Positions 7,845-22,463 of a stretch of DNA of 29,650 nt are shown piece after piece. Origin of the DNA: Utricularia gibba. Taxonomy: Eukaryota; Streptophyta; Magnoliopsida; Lamiales; Lentibulariaceae. The stretch spans positions 1 through 29,650 of the forward strand of contig NEEC01000361.1 in NCBI GenBank assembly GCA_002189035.1, written 5' to 3'. The notes under the pieces are model-generated. The model had not been told where the DNA came from, did not search any database, and saw only the letters and a list, made by a program, of their open reading frames with translations. Made by a program: the position numbers and the translations under genes. Numbering within the stretch: position 1 is the first letter of the stretch; each line of letters starts with the position of its first letter.

Positions 7845-10800
7845 TACTTTATACCCTAGGTCTTTGGGTGCACGTGGAACCGGAAAAAGGTAAGCTTGGC
7901 TTGCACCGAGAGTTAGTTGTAGTCTGGCAAATAAAGTGATGTATTTATTATCGTTCGGTTTTCGGGGCTGCCTACATGGTTTTTCAAGGAACCGCTTCTC
8001 GTTTTGTGGCGGCCAGTCTCGCTGGGAACTTGGTCCTTGACCCCGATTCTGTATTGCTCATGAGGTCAACCGGATGCAAATCGATTAAAAAAAATGATGC
8101 ATTTTTTTAAATTACGATATCACGAGCACCCACATGATTTTTTCAAACTCTTACTTTATACTTCAGGAGGTGGTCTTGGGGGAAGAGGAACCGGAAAAAG
8201 TCAGCTTAGGCTTGGGCCGAAAGTAAGTTGTAGCCGGCAATGAAAGTGATGTATTTATTAACGTTCGGTTTTCGGGGGCTGCCTACATGGTTTTTCAAGG
8301 AACCGCTTCTCGTTTTGTGGCGGCCAGTCTTGCTGGGAACTTGGTCCTTGACCCCGATTCTGTATGGCCCATGAGGTCAACTGGATGCAAATTGATTAAA
8401 AAAAATGATGCATTTGTTTAAATTATGATGTCACGTGCACCCCACATGATTTTTTTTAACAACATACTTATACATGAGGAGGCGGTCTTGGGGCACTTGG
8501 AACCGGAAAAAGATCAGCTTAGGCCTTGGCCCAAAGTAAGTTGTAGCCCAACAAAGAAAGTGATGTATTTATTAACGTTCGGTTTCGGTGTTGCCTACAT
8601 GGTTTTTCAAGGAACAGCTTCTCGTTTTGTGGCGGCCAGTCTCTTGCTGGGAACTTGGTCCTTGACCCCCGATTCTGTATGGCCCATGAGGTCAACTGGA
8701 TGCAAATTGATTAAAAAAAATGATGCATTTGTTTAAATTATGATGTCACGTGCACCCCACATGATTTTTTTAACAACATACTTTATACATGAGGAGGCGG
8801 TCTTGGGGGCACTTGGAACCGAAAAAGATCAGCTTAGGCCTTGGCCCAAAGTAAGTTGTAGCCCCAAAGCAAAGAAAGTGATGTATTTATTAACGTTCGG
8901 TTTTCGGTGTTGCCTACATGGTTTTTCAAGGAACAGCTTCTCTTTTGTGGCGGCCAGTCTCGCTGGGAACTTGGTCCTTGACCCCCATTCTGTATGGCTC
9001 ATGAGGTCAACTGGATGCAAATCGATTAAAAAAAATGATGCATTTGTTTAAATTATGATGTCACGTGCACCCCACATGATTTTTTCACAACATACTTTAT
9101 ACATGAGGAGCGGTCTTGGGGGGCACTTGGAACGGAAAAAAAATCAGCTTAGGCCTTGGCCCAAAGTAAGTTGTAGTACGGCAAATAAAGTGATGTATTT
9201 ATTACGTTCGGTTTTCGGGGGCTGCCTACATGGTTTTTCAAGGAACGCTTCTCGTTTTGTGGCGGCCAGTCTCGCTGGGAACTTGGTCCTTGACCCCGAT
9301 TCTGTATGGCTCATGAGGTCAACTGGATGCAAATCGATTAAAAAAAATGATGCATTTGTTTAAATTACGATGTCACGTGCACCCCACATGATTTTTTTAA
9401 CAACATACTTTATACATGAGGAGGCGGTCTTGGGGGGCACTTGGAACCGGAAAAAGATCAGCTTAGGCCTTGGCCCAAAGTAAGTTGTAGCCGCAAAGAA
9501 AGTGATGTATTTATTAACGTTCGGTTTTCGGTGTTGCCTACATGGTTTTTCAAGGAACAGCTTCTCGTTTTGTGGCGGCCAGTCTTGCTGGGAACTTGTC
9601 CTTGACCCCGATTCTGTATGGCCATGAGGTCAACTGGATGCAAATTGATTAAAAAAATGATGCATTTGTTTAAATTATGATGTCACGTGCACCCCACATG
9701 ATTTTTTTAACAACATACTTTATACATGAGGAGGCGGTCTTGGGGGCACTTGGAACCGGAAAAAGATCAGCTTAGGCCTTGGCCCAAAGTAAGTTGTAGC
9801 CCAGCAAAGAAAGTGATGTATTTATTAACGTTCGGTTTTCGGTGTTGCCTACATGGTTTTTCAAGGAACAGCTTCTCGTTTTGTGGCGGCCAGTCTCGCT
9901 GGGAACTTGGTCCTTGACCCCGATTCTGTATGGCCCATGAGGTCAACTGGATGCAAATTGATTAAAAAAAATGATGCATTTGTTTAAATTATGATGTCAC
10001 GTGCACCCCACATGATTTTTTAACAACATACTTTATACATGAAGAGGCGGTCGGGGGGGCACTTGGAACCGGAAAAAGATCAGCTTAGGCCTTGGCCAAA
10101 GTAAGTTGTAGCCCAGCAAAGAAAGTGATGTATTTATTAACGTTCGGTTTTCGGTGTTGCCTACATGGTTTTTCAAGGAACAGCTTCTCGTTTTGTGGCG
10201 GCCAGTCTCGCTGGGAACTTGGTCCTTGACCCCGATTCTGTATGGCTCATGAGGTCAACTGGATGCAAATCGATTTAAAAAAATGATGCATTTGTTTAAA
10301 TTATGATGTCACGTGCACCCCACATGATTTTTTTAACAACATACTTTATACATGAGGAGCGGTCTTGGGGGGCACTTGGAACGGAAAAAGATCAGCTTAG
10401 GCCTTGGCCCAAAGTAAGTTGTAGCCGGCAAATAAAGTGATGTATTTATTATCGTTCGGTTTTCGGGGCTGCCTACATGGTTTTTCAAGGAACGCTTCTC
10501 GTTTTGTGGCGGCCAGTCTCGCTGGGAACTTGGTCCTTGACCCCATTCTGTATGGCTCATGAGGTCAACTGGATGCAAATCGATTAAAAAAAATGATGCA
10601 TTTGTTTAAATTATGATGTCACGTGCACCCACATGATTTTTTAACAACATACTTTATACATGAGGAGGCGGTCTTGGGGGGCACTTGGAACCGGAAAAAG
10701 ATCAGCTTAGGCCTTGGCCCAAAGTAAGTTGTAGCCGGCAAAGAAAGTGATGTATTTATTAACGTTCGGTTTTCGGTGTTGCCTACATGGTTTTTCAAGG

Positions 10801-12211
10801 AACAGCTTCTCGTTTTGTGGCGGCCAGTCTCGCTGGGAACTTGGTCCTTGACCCCGATTCTGTATGGCTCATGAGGTCAACTGGATGCAAATCGATTAAA
10901 AAAAATGATGCATTTGTTTAAATTATGATGTCACGTGCACCCCACATGATTTTTTTAACAACATACTTTATACATGAGAGGCGGTCTTGGGGGCACTTGG
11001 AACCGGAAAAAGATCAGCTTAGGCCTTGGCCCAAAGTAAGTTGTAGCCCGGCAAAAGAAAGTGATGTATTTATTATCGTTCGGTTTTCGGGGGCTGCCTA
11101 CATGGTTTTTCAAGGAACGCTTCTCGTTTTGTGGCGGCCAGTCTCGCTGGGAACTTGGTCCTTGACCCCGATTCTGTATGGCTCATGAGGTCAACTGGAT
11201 GCAAATCGATTAAAAAAAATGATGCATTTGTTTAAATTATGATGTCACGTGCACCCCACATGATTTTTTTAACAACATACTTTATACATGAGGAGGCGGT
11301 CTTGGGGGGCACTTGGAACCGGAAAAAGATCAGCTTAGGCCTTGGCCCAAAGTAAGTTGTAGCCCAGCAAAGAAAGTGATGTATTTATTAACGTTCGGTT
11401 TTCGGTGTTGCCTACATGGTTTTTCAAGGAACAGCTTCTCGTTTTGTGGCGGCCAGTCTCGCTGGAACTTGGTCCTTGACCCGATTCTGTATGGCTCATG
11501 AGGTCAACTGGATGCAAATCGATTAAAAAAAATGATGCATTTGTTTAAATTATGATGTCACGTGCACCCCACATGATTTTTTTAACAACATACTTTATAC
11601 ATGAGGAGGCGGTCTTGGGGGGCACTTGGAACCGGAAAAAGATCAGCTTAGGCCTTGGCCCAAAGTAAGTTGTAGCCGGCAAAGAAAGTGATGTATTTAT
11701 TAACGTTCGGTTTTCGGTGTTGCCTACATGGTTTTTCAAGGAACGCTTCTCGTTTTGTGGCGGCCAGTCTCGCTGGGAACTTGGTCCTTGACCCCGATTC
11801 TGTATGGCTCATGAGGTCAACTGGATGCAAATCGATTAAAAAAAATGATGCATTTGTTTAAATTATGATGTCACGTGCACCCCACATGATTTTTTAACAA
11901 CATACTTTATACATGAGGAGGCGGTCTTGGGGGCACTTGGAACCGGAAAAAGATCAGCTTAGGCCTTGGCCCAAAGTAAGTTGTAGCCGGCAAATAAAGT
12001 GATGTATTTATTATCGTTCGGTTTTCGGGGCTGCCTACATGGTTTTTCAAGGAACCGCTTCTCGTTTTGTGGCGGCCAGTCTCGCTGGGAACTTGGTCCT
12101 TGACCCCGATTCTGTATGGCTCATGAGGTCAACTGGATGCAAATCGATTAAAAAATGATGCATTTGTTTAAATTGCGATGTCACGTGCACCCACATGATT
12201 TTTTAACAACT
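7845..12211 (+). repeat. Expanded higher-order unit of 14 monomers
   Basis: It opens with C and B and closes with 1g like the compact unit, with extra type 1 and 2 copies inside. Starts: 7845 C, 8152 B, 8465 2T (cccaacaaag), 8779 2C, 9093 1 (tacggcaaat), 9406 2T, 9716 2T/2C mosaic (agtctcgctgg with ggcccatg and caaattg), 10029 2C, 10342 1, 10650 2C, 10964 1/2 hybrid, 11278 2C, 11591 2C, 11903 1g (aaattgcgatgtcac). The C copy at 7845 has lost bases at its left edge (ccctaggtctttggg). Confidence 0.83.
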
Positions 12212-14996
12212 TACTTTATACATGAGGCGGTCTTTGGGGCACTTGGAACGGAAAAAGGTCAGCTTAGGCTTGCCAAAGTAAGTTGTAGTCGGCAAATAAA
12301 GTGATGTATTTATTATCGTTCGGTTTTCGGGGGCTGCCTACATGGTTTTTCAAGGAACCGCTTCTCGTTTTGTGGCGGCCAGTCTCGCTGGGAACTTGGT
12401 CCTTGACCCCGATTCTGTATGGCTCATGAGGTCAACTGGATGCAAATCGATTAAAAAAAATGATGCATTTTTTTAAATTATGATGTCACGTGCACCCACA
12501 TGATTTTTTCAAACATACTTTATACATGAGGAGGGTCTTGGGGGGGGAACCGGAAAAAGTCAGCTTAGGCTTGGCCAAAGTAAGTTGTAGCCCGGCAAAG
12601 AAAGTGATGTATTTATTAACGTTCGGTTTCGGGGCTGCCTACATGGTTTTTCAAGGAAGCTTCTCGTTTTGTGGCGGCCAGTCTCGCTGGGAACTTGGTC
12701 CTTGACCCCGATTCTGTATGGCTCATGAGGTCAACTGGATGCAAATGATTAAAAAAAATGATGCATTTGTTTAAATTATGATGTCACGTGCACCCACATG
12801 ATTTTTTTAACAACATACTTTATACATGAGGAGGCGGTCTTGGGGGGCACTTGGAACCGGAAAAGATCAGCTTAGGCCTTGGCCCAAAGTAAGTTGTAGC
12901 CCAGCAAAGAAAGTGATGTATTTATTAACGTTCGGTTTTCGGTGTTGCCTACATGGTTTTTCAAGGAACAGCTTCTCGTTTTGTGGCGGCCAGTCTCGCT
13001 GGGAACTTGGTCCTTGACCCCGATTCTGTATGGCTCATGAGGTCAACTGGATGCAAATCGATTAAAAAAAATGATGCATTTGTTTAAATTATGATGTCAC
13101 GTGCACCCCACATGATTTTTTTAACAACATACTTTATACATGAGGAGGCGGTCTTGGGGGCACTTGGAACGGAAAAAGTCAGCTTAGGCCTTGGCCCAAA
13201 GTAAGTTGTAGTCCGGCAAATAAAGTGATGTATTTATTATCGTTCGGTTTTCGGGGGCTGCCTACATGGTTTTTCAAGGAACGCTTCTCGTTTTGTGGCG
13301 GCCAGTCTCGCTGGGAACTTGGTCCTTGACCCGATTCTGTATGGCTCATGAGGTCAACTGGATGCAAATCGATTAAAAAAAATGATGCATTTGTTTAAAT
13401 TATGATGTCACGTGCACCCCCACATGATTTTTTTAACAACATACTTTATACATGAGGAGGCGGTCTTGGGGGCACTTGGAACCGGAAAAAGATCAGCTTA
13501 GGCCTTGGCCAAAGTAAGTTGTAGCCGGCAAAGAAAGTGATGTATTTATTAACGTTCGGTTTTCGGTGTTGCCTACATGGTTTTTCAAGGAACGCTTCTC
13601 GTTTTGTGGCGGCCAGTCTCGCTGGGAACTTGGTCCTTGACCCCGATTCTGTATGGCTCATGAGGTCAACTGGATGCAAATCGATTAAAAAAAATGATGC
13701 ATTTGTTTAAATTATGATGTCACGTGCACCCACATGATTTTTTTAACAACATACTTTATACATGAGGAGGCGGTCTTGGGGGCACTTGGAACCGGAAAAA
13801 GATCAGCTTAGGCCTTGGCCCAAAGTAAGTTGTAGTCCCAGCAAAGAAAGTGATGTATTTATTACGTTCGGTTTTCGGTGTTGCCTACATGGTTTTTCAA
13901 GGAACGCTTCTCGTTTTGTGGCGGCCAGTCTCGCTGGGAACTTGGTCCTTGACCCCGATTCTGTATGGCTCATGAGGTCAACTGGATGCAAATCGATTAA
14001 AAAAAATGATGCATTTGTTTAAATTATGATGTCACGTGCACCCCACATGATTTTTTTAACAACATACTTTATACATGAGGAGGCGGTCTTGGGGGCACTT
14101 GGAACCGGAAAAAGATCAGCTTAGGCCTTGGCCCAAAGTAAGTTGTAGCCCGGCAAAGAAAGTGATGTATTTATTAACGTTCGGTTTTCGGTGTTGCCTA
14201 CATGGTTTTTCAAGGAACGCTTCTCGTTTTGTGGCGGCCAGTCTTGCTGGGAACTTGGTCCTTGACCCCGATTCTGTATGGCCCATGAGGTCAACTGGAT
14301 GCAAATTGATTAAAAAAAATGATGCATTTGTTTAAATTATGATGTCACGTGCACCCCACATGATTTTTTTAACAACATACTTTATACATGAGGAGGCGGT
14401 CTTTGGGGGCACTTGGAACGGAAAAAGATCAGCTTAGGCCTTGGCCCAAAGTAAGTTGTAGCCCAGCAAAGAAAGTGATGTATTTATTAACGTTCGGTTT
14501 TCGGTGTTGCCTACATGGTTTTTCAAGGAACAGCTTCTCGTTTTGTGGCGGCCAGTCTCGCTGGGAACTTGGTCCTTGACCCCATTCTGTATGGCTCATG
14601 AGGTCAACTGGATGCAAATCGATTAAAAAAAATGATGCATTTGTTTAAATTATGATGTCACGTGCACCCCACATGATTTTTTTAACAACATACTTTATAC
14701 ATGAGGAGGCGGTCTTGGGGGCACTTGGAACCGGAAAAAGATCAGCTTAGGCCTTGGCCCAAAGTAAGTTGTAGTCCGGCAAATAAAGTGATGTATTTAT
14801 TATCGTTCGGTTTTCGGGGGCTGCCTACATGGTTTTTCAAGGAACCGCTTCTCGTTTTGTGGCGGCCAGTCTCGCTGGAACTTGGTCCTTGACCCCATTC
14901 TGTATGGCTCATGAGGTCAACTGGATGCAAATCGAAAAAATGATGCATTTGTTTAAATTGCGATGTCACGTGCACCCACATGATTTTTTAACAACA
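12212..14996 (+). repeat. Expanded higher-order unit of 9 monomers with degenerate C and B
   Basis: Starts: 12212 C-like, 12516 B-like, 12816 2C, 13130 1, 13442 2C, 13752 2C, 14065 2T, 14378 2C, 14691 1g. The C copy keeps gtctttgggg and aggcttgcc but has an ordinary tail (ggctcatg, caactgg). The B copy keeps the short caaacatact entry and a long G run but has caaagaaag instead of caatgaaag. Both are short (304 and 300 bp). They look like C and B copies partly overwritten by type 1/2 sequence, probably by gene conversion. Confidence 0.8.
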
Positions 14997-17900
14997 TACT
15001 TTATACATAGGTCTTTGGGGCACTTGGAACGGAAAAGGTCAGCTTAGGCTTGCCCAAAGTTAGTTGTAGTCCGGCAAATAAAGTGATGTATTTATTATCG
15101 TTCGGTTTTCGGGGCTGCCTACATGGTTTTTCAAGGAACCGCTTCTCGTTTTTGGCGGCCAGTCTCGCTGGGAACTTGGTCCTTGACCCCGATTCTGTAT
15201 GGCTCATGAGGTCAACTGGATGCAAATCGATTAAAAAAAATGATGCATTTTTTTAAATTACGATGTCACGTGCACCCACATGATTTTTTCAAACATACTT
15301 TATACCAGGAGGCGGTCTTGGGGGGGGAGGAACCGGAAAAAGTCAGCTTAGGCCTTGGGCCAAAGTAAGTTGTAGCCCGGCAATAAAGTGATGTATTTAT
15401 TAACGTTCGGTTTTCGGGGCTGCCTACATGGTTTTTCAAGGAACCGCTTCTCGTTTTGTGGCGGCCAGTCTCGCTGGGAACTTGGTCCTTGACCCCGATT
15501 CTGTATGGCCCATGAGGTCAACTGGATGCAAATCGATTAAAAAAAATGATGCATTTGTTTAAATTATGATGTCACGTGCACCCACATGATTTTTTAACAA
15601 CATACTTTATACATGAGGAGGCGGTCTTGGGGGGCACTTGGAACCGGAAAAAGATCAGCTTAGGCCTTGGCCCAAAGTAAGTTGTAGCCCAAAAGAAAGT
15701 GATGTATTTATTAACGTTCGGTTTTCGGTTTGCCTACATGGTTTTTCAAGGAACAGCTTCTCGTTTTGTGGCGGCCAGTCTGCTGGGAACTTGGTCCTTG
15801 ACCCCGATTCTGTATGGCCCATGAGGTCAACTGGATGCAAATTGATTAAAAAAAATGATGCATTTGTTTAAATTATGATGTCACGTGCACCCACATGATT
15901 TTTTTTAACAACATACTTTATACATGAGGAGGCGGTCTTGGGGGGCACTTGGAACCGGAAAAAGATCAGCTTAGGCCTTGGCCCAAAGTAAGTTGTAGCC
16001 CAGCAAAGAAAGTGATGTATTTATTAACGTTCGGTTTTCGGTGTTGCCTACATGGTTTTTCAAGGAACAGCTTCTCGTTTTGTGGCGGCCAGTCTCGCTG
16101 GGAACTTGGTCCTTGACCCCCATTCTGTATGGCTCATGAGGTCAACTGGATGCAAATCGATTAAAAAAAATGATGCATTTGTTTAAATTATGATGTCACG
16201 TGCACCCCACATGATTTTTTCACAACATACTTTATACATGAGGAGGCGGTCTTGGGGGCACTTGGAACCGGAAAAAGGTCAGCTTAGGCCTTGGCCCAAA
16301 GTAAGTTGTAGTGGCAAATAAAGTGATGTATTTATTATCGTTCGGTTTTCGGGGGCTGCCTACATGGTTTTTCAAGGAACGCTTCTCGTTTTGTGGCGGC
16401 CAGTCTCGCTGGGAACTTGGTCCTTGACCCCGATTCTGTATGGCTCATGAGGTCAACTGGATGCAAATCGATTAAAAAAAATGATGCATTTGTTTAAATT
16501 ATGATGTCACGTGCACCCCACATGATTTTTTTAACAACATACTTTATACATGAGGAGGCGGTCTTGGGGGGCACTTGGAACCGGAAAAAGATCAGCTTAG
16601 GCCTTGGCCCAAAGTAAGTTGTAGCCCAGCAAAGAAAGTGATGTATTTATTAACGTTCGGTTTTCGGTGTTGCCTACATGGTTTTTCAAGGAACAGCTTC
16701 TCGTTTTGTGGCGGCCAGTCTGCTGGGAACTTGGTCCTTGACCCCGATTCTGTATGGCCATGAGGTCAACTGGATGCAAATGATTAAAAAAATGATGCAT
16801 TTGTTTAAATTATGATGTCACGTGCACCCACATGATTTTTTTTAACAACATACTTTATACATGAGGAGGCGGTCTTGGGGGGCACTTGGAACGGAAAAAA
16901 ATCAGCTTAGGCCTTGGCCCAAAGTAAGTTGTAGCCCGGCAAAAAGTGATGTATTTATTACGTTCGGTTTTCGGGGGCTGCCTACATGGTTTTTCAAGGA
17001 ACAGCTTCTCGTTTTGTGGCGGCCAGTCTCGCTGGGAACTTGGTCCTTGACCCCGATTCTGTATGGCTCATGAGGTCAACTGGATGCAAATCGATTAAAA
17101 AAAATGATGCATTTGTTTAAATTACGATGTCACGTGCACCCACATGATTTTTTTAACAACATACTTTATACATGAGGAGGCGGTCTTGGGGGCACTTGGA
17201 ACCGGAAAAAGATCAGCTTAGGCCTTGGCCCAAAGTAAGTTGTAGCCCAGCAAAGAAAGTGATGTATTTATTAACGTTCGGTTTTCGGTGTTGCCTACAT
17301 GGTTTTTCAAGGAACAGCTTCTCGTTTTGTGGCGGCCAGTCTTGCTGGGAACTTGGTCCTTGACCCCGATTCTGTATGGCCCATGAGGTCAACTGGATGC
17401 AAATTGATTAAAAAAAATGATGCATTTGTTTAAATTATGATGTCACGTGCACCCCACATGATTTTTTTAACAACATACTTTATACATGAGGAGGCGGTCT
17501 TGGGGGGCACTTGGAACCGGAAAAAGATCAGCTTAGGCCTTGGCCCAAAGTAAGTTGTGTAGCCCAGCAAAGAAAGTGATGTATTTATTAACGTTCGGTT
17601 TTCGGTGTTGCCTACATGGTTTTTCAAGGAACAGCTTCTCATTTTGTGGCGGCCAGTCTCGCTGGGAACTTGGTCCTTGACCCCATTCTGTATGGCTCAT
17701 GAGGTCAACTGGATGCAAATCGATTAAAAAAAATGATGCACTTGTTTAAATTATGATGTCACGTGCACCCCACATGATTTTTTTTAACAACATACTTTAT
17801 ACATGAGGAGGCGGTCTTGGGGGCACTTGGAACCGGAAAAAGATCAGCTTAGGCCTTGGCCCAAAGTAAGTTGTAGTCCGGCAAATAAAGTGATGTATTT

Positions 17901-18104
17901 ATTGTCGTTCGGTTTTCGGGGCTGCCTACATGGTTTTTCAAGGAACCGCTTCTCGTTTTGTGGCGGCCAGTCTCGCTGGGAACTTGGTCCTTGACCCCCA
18001 TTCTGTATGGCTCATGAGGTCAACTGGATGTAAATCGATGAATAAATGTTGCATTTGTTTAAATTGCGATATCACGTGCACCTCACATGATTTTTTCAAC
18101 AACT
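14997..18104 (+). repeat. Expanded higher-order unit of 10 monomers
   Basis: Starts: 14997 C-like (cataggtctttgggg, aaagttagttg; 299 bp, the shortest monomer), 15296 B-like (ccaggaggcgg, gggggggaggaacc, ggcaataaag), 15603 2T (cccaaaagaaag), 15914 2C, 16228 1, 16540 2T, 16851 1/2 hybrid, 17162 2T, 17476 2C, 17793 1g (gatgaataaatgttgc, aaattgcgatatc). The 2C at 17476 has a two-base insertion (gttgtgtag) and acagcttctcatttt; the latter is also found in the monomer at 5651. Confidence 0.82.
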
Positions 18105-19976
18105 TACTTTATAAGCGGTCTTTGGGGCACGTGGAACGGACAAAGTAAGTTTGGCTTGCCCGAGAGTTAGTTGTAGTCTGGCAAATAAAGTGATGTATTT
18201 ATTATCGTTCGGTTTTCGGGGGCTGCCTACATGGTTTTTCAAGGAACCGCTTCTCGTTTTGTGGCGGCCAGTCTCGCTGGGAACTTGGTCCTTGACCCCG
18301 ATTCTGTATGGCTCATGAGGTCAACCGGATGCAAATCGATTAAAAAAAATGATGCATTTTTTTAAATTACGATATCACGAGCACCCCACATGATTTTTTC
18401 AAACTCTTACTTTATACTTCAGGAGGTGGTCTTGGGGGGAAGAGGAACCGGACAAAAGTCAGCTTAGGCTTGGGCCAAAGTAAGTTGTAGGCCGGCAATG
18501 AAAGTGATGTATTTATTAACGTTCGGTTTTCGGGGGCTGCCTACATGGTTTTTCAAGGAACCGCTTCTCGTTTTGTGGCGGCCAGTCTTGCTGGGAACTT
18601 GGTCCTTGACCCCGATTCTGTATGGCCCATGAGGTCAACTAGATGCAAATTGATTAAAAAAATGATGCATTTGTTTAAATTATGATGTCACGTGCACCCC
18701 ACATGATTTTTTTAACAACATACTTTATACATGAGGAGGCGGTCTTGGGGGGCACTTGGAACCGGAAAAAGATCAGCTTAGGCCTTGGCCCAAAGTAAGT
18801 TGTAGCCACAAAGAAAGTGATGTATTTATTAACGTTCGGTTTTCGGTGTTGCCTACATGGTTTTTCAAGGAACAGCTTCTCGTTTTGTGGCGGCCAGTCT
18901 TGCTGGGAACTTGGTCCTTGACCCCGATTCTGTATGGCCCATGAGGTCAACTGGATGCAAATTGATTAAAAAAAATGATGCATTTGTTTAAATTATGATG
19001 TCACGTGCACCCCACATGATTTTTTTAACAACATACTTTTATACATGAGGAGGCGGTCTTGGGGGGCACTTGGAACCGGAAAAAGATCAGCTTAGGCCTT
19101 GGCCCAAAGTAAGTTGTAGCCCAGCAAAGAAGTGATGTATTTATTAACGTTCGGTTTTCGGTGTTGCCTACATGGTTTTTCAAGGAACAGCTTCTCGTTT
19201 TGTGGCGGCCAGTCTTGCTGGGAACTTGGTCCTTGACCCCGATTCTGTATGGCCCATGAGGTCAACTGGATGCAAATTGATTAAAAAAAATGATGCATTT
19301 GTTTAAATTATGATGTCACGTGCACCCCACATGATTTTTTTAACAACATACTTTATACATGAGGAGGCGGTCTTGGGGGCACTTGGAACCGGAAAAAGAT
19401 CAGCTTAGGCCTTGGCCCAAAGTAAGTTGTAGCCCAGCAAAGAAAGTGATGTATTTATTAACGTTCGGTTTTCGGTGTTGCCTACATGGTTTTTCAAGGA
19501 ACAGCTTCTCGTTTTGTGGCGGCCAGTCTTGCTGGGAACTTGGTCCTTGACCCCGATTCTGTATGGCCCATGAGGTCAACTGGATGCAAATTGATTAAAA
19601 AAAATGATGCATTTGTTTAAATTATGATGTCACGTGCACCCCACATGATTTTTTTAACAACATACTTTATACATGAGGAGGCGGTCTTGGGGGGCACTTG
19701 GAACCGGAAAAAGATCAGCTTAGGCCTTGGCCCAAAGTAAGTTGTAGCCAACAAAGAAAGTGATGTATTTATTAACGTTCGGTTTTCGGTGTTGCCTACA
19801 TGGTTTTTCAAGGAAACGCTTCTCGTTTTGTGGCGGCCAGTCTCGCTGGGAACTTGGTCCTTGACCCCGATTCTGTATGGCCCATGAGGTCAACTGGATG
19901 CAAATTGATTAAAAAAAATGATGCATTTGTTTAAATTATGATGTCACGTGCACCCCACATGATTTTTTTAACAACA
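18105..19976 (+). repeat. C-B followed by four type 2T-like monomers
   Basis: Starts: 18105 C, 18408 B, 18721 2T, 19034 2T, 19349 2T, 19663 2T variant. The C copy has lost part of its left edge (actttataagcggtc) but keeps gagagttagttg, tctggcaaat, accggatg and cacgagcacc. B has cttcaggaggtgg, ggaagaggaacc, ggcaatgaaag and actagatgcaaattg; the last is shared with the B copy at 6279. The run of 2T copies looks like local amplification after the C-B pair. The last has gccaacaaag, aaacgctt and agtctcgctgg, so it is mosaic. Confidence 0.85.
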
Positions 19977-20286
19977 TACTTTATACATGAGGAGGCGGTC
20001 TTGGGGGCACTTGGAACCGGAAAAAGATCAGCTTAGGCCTTGGCCCAAAGTAAGTTGTAGTCCGGCAAAAAAGTGATGTATTTATTATCGTTCGGTTTTA
20101 GGTTGCCTACATGGTTTTTCAAGGAACCGCTTCTCGTTTTGTGGCGGCCAGTCTCGCTGGGAACTTGGTCCTTGACCCGATTCTGTATGGCTCATGAGGT
20201 CAACTGGATGCAAATCGATTAAAAAAAATGATGCATTTGTTTAAATTATGATGTCACGTGCACCCCACATGATTTTTTTAACAACA

Positions 20287-20600
20287 TACTTTATACATGA
20301 GGAGGCGGTCTTGGGGGCACTTGGAACCGGAAAAAGATCAGCTTAGGCCTTGGCCCAAAGTAAGTTGTAGCCCAGCAAAGAAAGTGATGTATTTATTAAC
20401 GTTCGGTTTTCGGGGCTGCCTACATGGTTTTTCAAGGAACCGCTTCTCGTTTTGTGGCGGCCAGTCTCGCTGGGAACTTGGTCCTTGACCCCGATTCTGT
20501 ATGGCTCATGAGGTCAACTGGATGCAAATCGATTAAAAAAAATGATGCATTTGTTTAAATTATGATGTCACGTGCACCCACATGATTTTTTTTAACAACA
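20287..20600 (+). repeat. Recombinant monomer, type 2 left half and type 1 right half
   Basis: Left markers are type 2 (cccagcaaagaaag, ttaacg). From ggggctgcc onward it is type 1 (ccgctt). The switch lies in the short interval between ttaacg and ggggctgcc, consistent with an exchange or conversion tract ending inside the monomer. Confidence 0.8.
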
Positions 20601-22463
20601 TACTTTATACATGAGGAGGCGGTCTTGGGGGCACTTGGAACCGGAAAAAAGATCAGCTTAGGCCTTGGCCCAAAGTAAGTTGTAGCCCAAAGAAAGTGAT
20701 GTATTTTTATTACGTTCGGTTTTCGGTGTTGCCTACATGGTTTTTCAAGGAACAGCTTCTCGTTTTGTGGCGGCCAGTCTCGCTGGGAACTTGGTCCTTG
20801 ACCCCGATTCTGTATGGCTCATGAGGTCAACTGGATGCAAATTGATTAAAAAAAATGATGCATTTGTTTAAATTATGATGTCACGTGCACCCACATGATT
20901 TTTTTAACAACATACTTTATACATGAGGAGGCGGTCTTGGGGGCACTTGGAACCGGAAAAAGATCAGCTTAGGCCTTGGCCCAAAGTAAGTTGTAGCCCA
21001 GCAAAGAAAGTGATGTATTTATTAACGTTCGGTTTTCGGTTTGCCTACATGGTTTTTCAAGGAACAGCTTCTCGTTTTGTGGCGGCCAGTCTCGCTGGGA
21101 ACTTGGTCCTTGACCCCATTCTGTATGGCTCATGAGGTCAACTGGATGCAAATCGATTAAAAAAATGATGCATTGTTTAAATTATGATGTCACGTGCACC
21201 CACATGATTTTTTTCACAACATACTTTATACATGAGGAGGCGTCTTGGGGGGCACTTGGAACGGAAAAAGGTCAGCTTAGGCCTTGGCCCAAAGTAAGTT
21301 GTAGTACGGCAAATAAAGTGATGTATTTATTATCGTTCGGTTTTCGGGGGCTGCCTACATGGTTTTTCAAGGAACTGCTTCTCGTTTTGTGGCGGCCAGT
21401 CTCGCTGGGAACTTGGTCCTTGACCAATTCTGTATGGCTCATGAGGTCAACTGGATGCAAATCGATTAAAAAAAATGATGCATTTGTTTAAATTACGATG
21501 TCACGTTCACCCACATGATTTTTTAACAACATACTTTATACATGAGGAGGCGGTCTTGGGGGCACTTGGAACCGGAAAAAGATCAGCTTAGGCCTTGGCC
21601 CAAAGTAAGTTGTAGCCCGGCAAAGAAAGTGATGTATTTATTAACGTTCGGTTTTCGGTGTTGCCTACATGGTTTTTCAAGGAACAGCTTCTCGTTTTGT
21701 GGCGGCCAGTCTCGCTGGGAACTTGGTCCTTGACCCCATTCTGTATGGCTCATGAGGTCAACTGGATGCAAATCGATTAAAAAAATGATGCATTTGTTTA
21801 AATTATGATGTCACGTGCACCCACATGATTTTTTTAACAACATACTTTATACATGAGGAGGGGTCTTGGGGGCACTTGGAACCGGAAAAAGGTCAGCTTA
21901 GGCCTTGGCCCAAAGTAAGTTGTAGTCGGGCAAAGAAAGTGATGTATTTATTATCGTTCGGTTTTCGGGGTGCCTACATGGTTTTTCAAGGAACAGCTTC
22001 TCGTTTTGTGGCGGCCAGTCTCGCTGGGAACTTGGTCCTTGACCCCGATTCTGTATGGCTCATGAGGTCAACTGGATGCAAATCGATTAAAAAAAATGAT
22101 GCATTTGTTTAAATTACGATGTCACGTCACCCACATGATTTTTTTAACAACATACTTTATACATGAGGAGGCGGTCTTGGGGGGCACTTGGAACCGGAAA
22201 AAGATCAGCTTAGGCCTTGGCCCAAAGTAAGTTGTAGCCAGCAAAGAAAGTGATGTATTTATTAACGTTCGGTTTTCGGTGTTGCCTACATGGTTTTTCA
22301 AGGAACAGCTTCTCGTTTTGTGGCGGCCAGTCTCGCTGGGAACTTGGTCCTTGACCCGATTCTGTATGGCCCATGAGGTCAACTGGATGCAAATCGATTA
22401 AAAAAAATGATGCATTTGTTTAAATTATGATGTCACGTGCACCCCATGATTTTTTTCACAACA

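Noticed and set aside
21132-21491. Longest open frame (119 codons) as a possible gene
   Set aside because: It arises by chance because an indel joins frames across a monomer junction. Neighbouring copies do not keep it.
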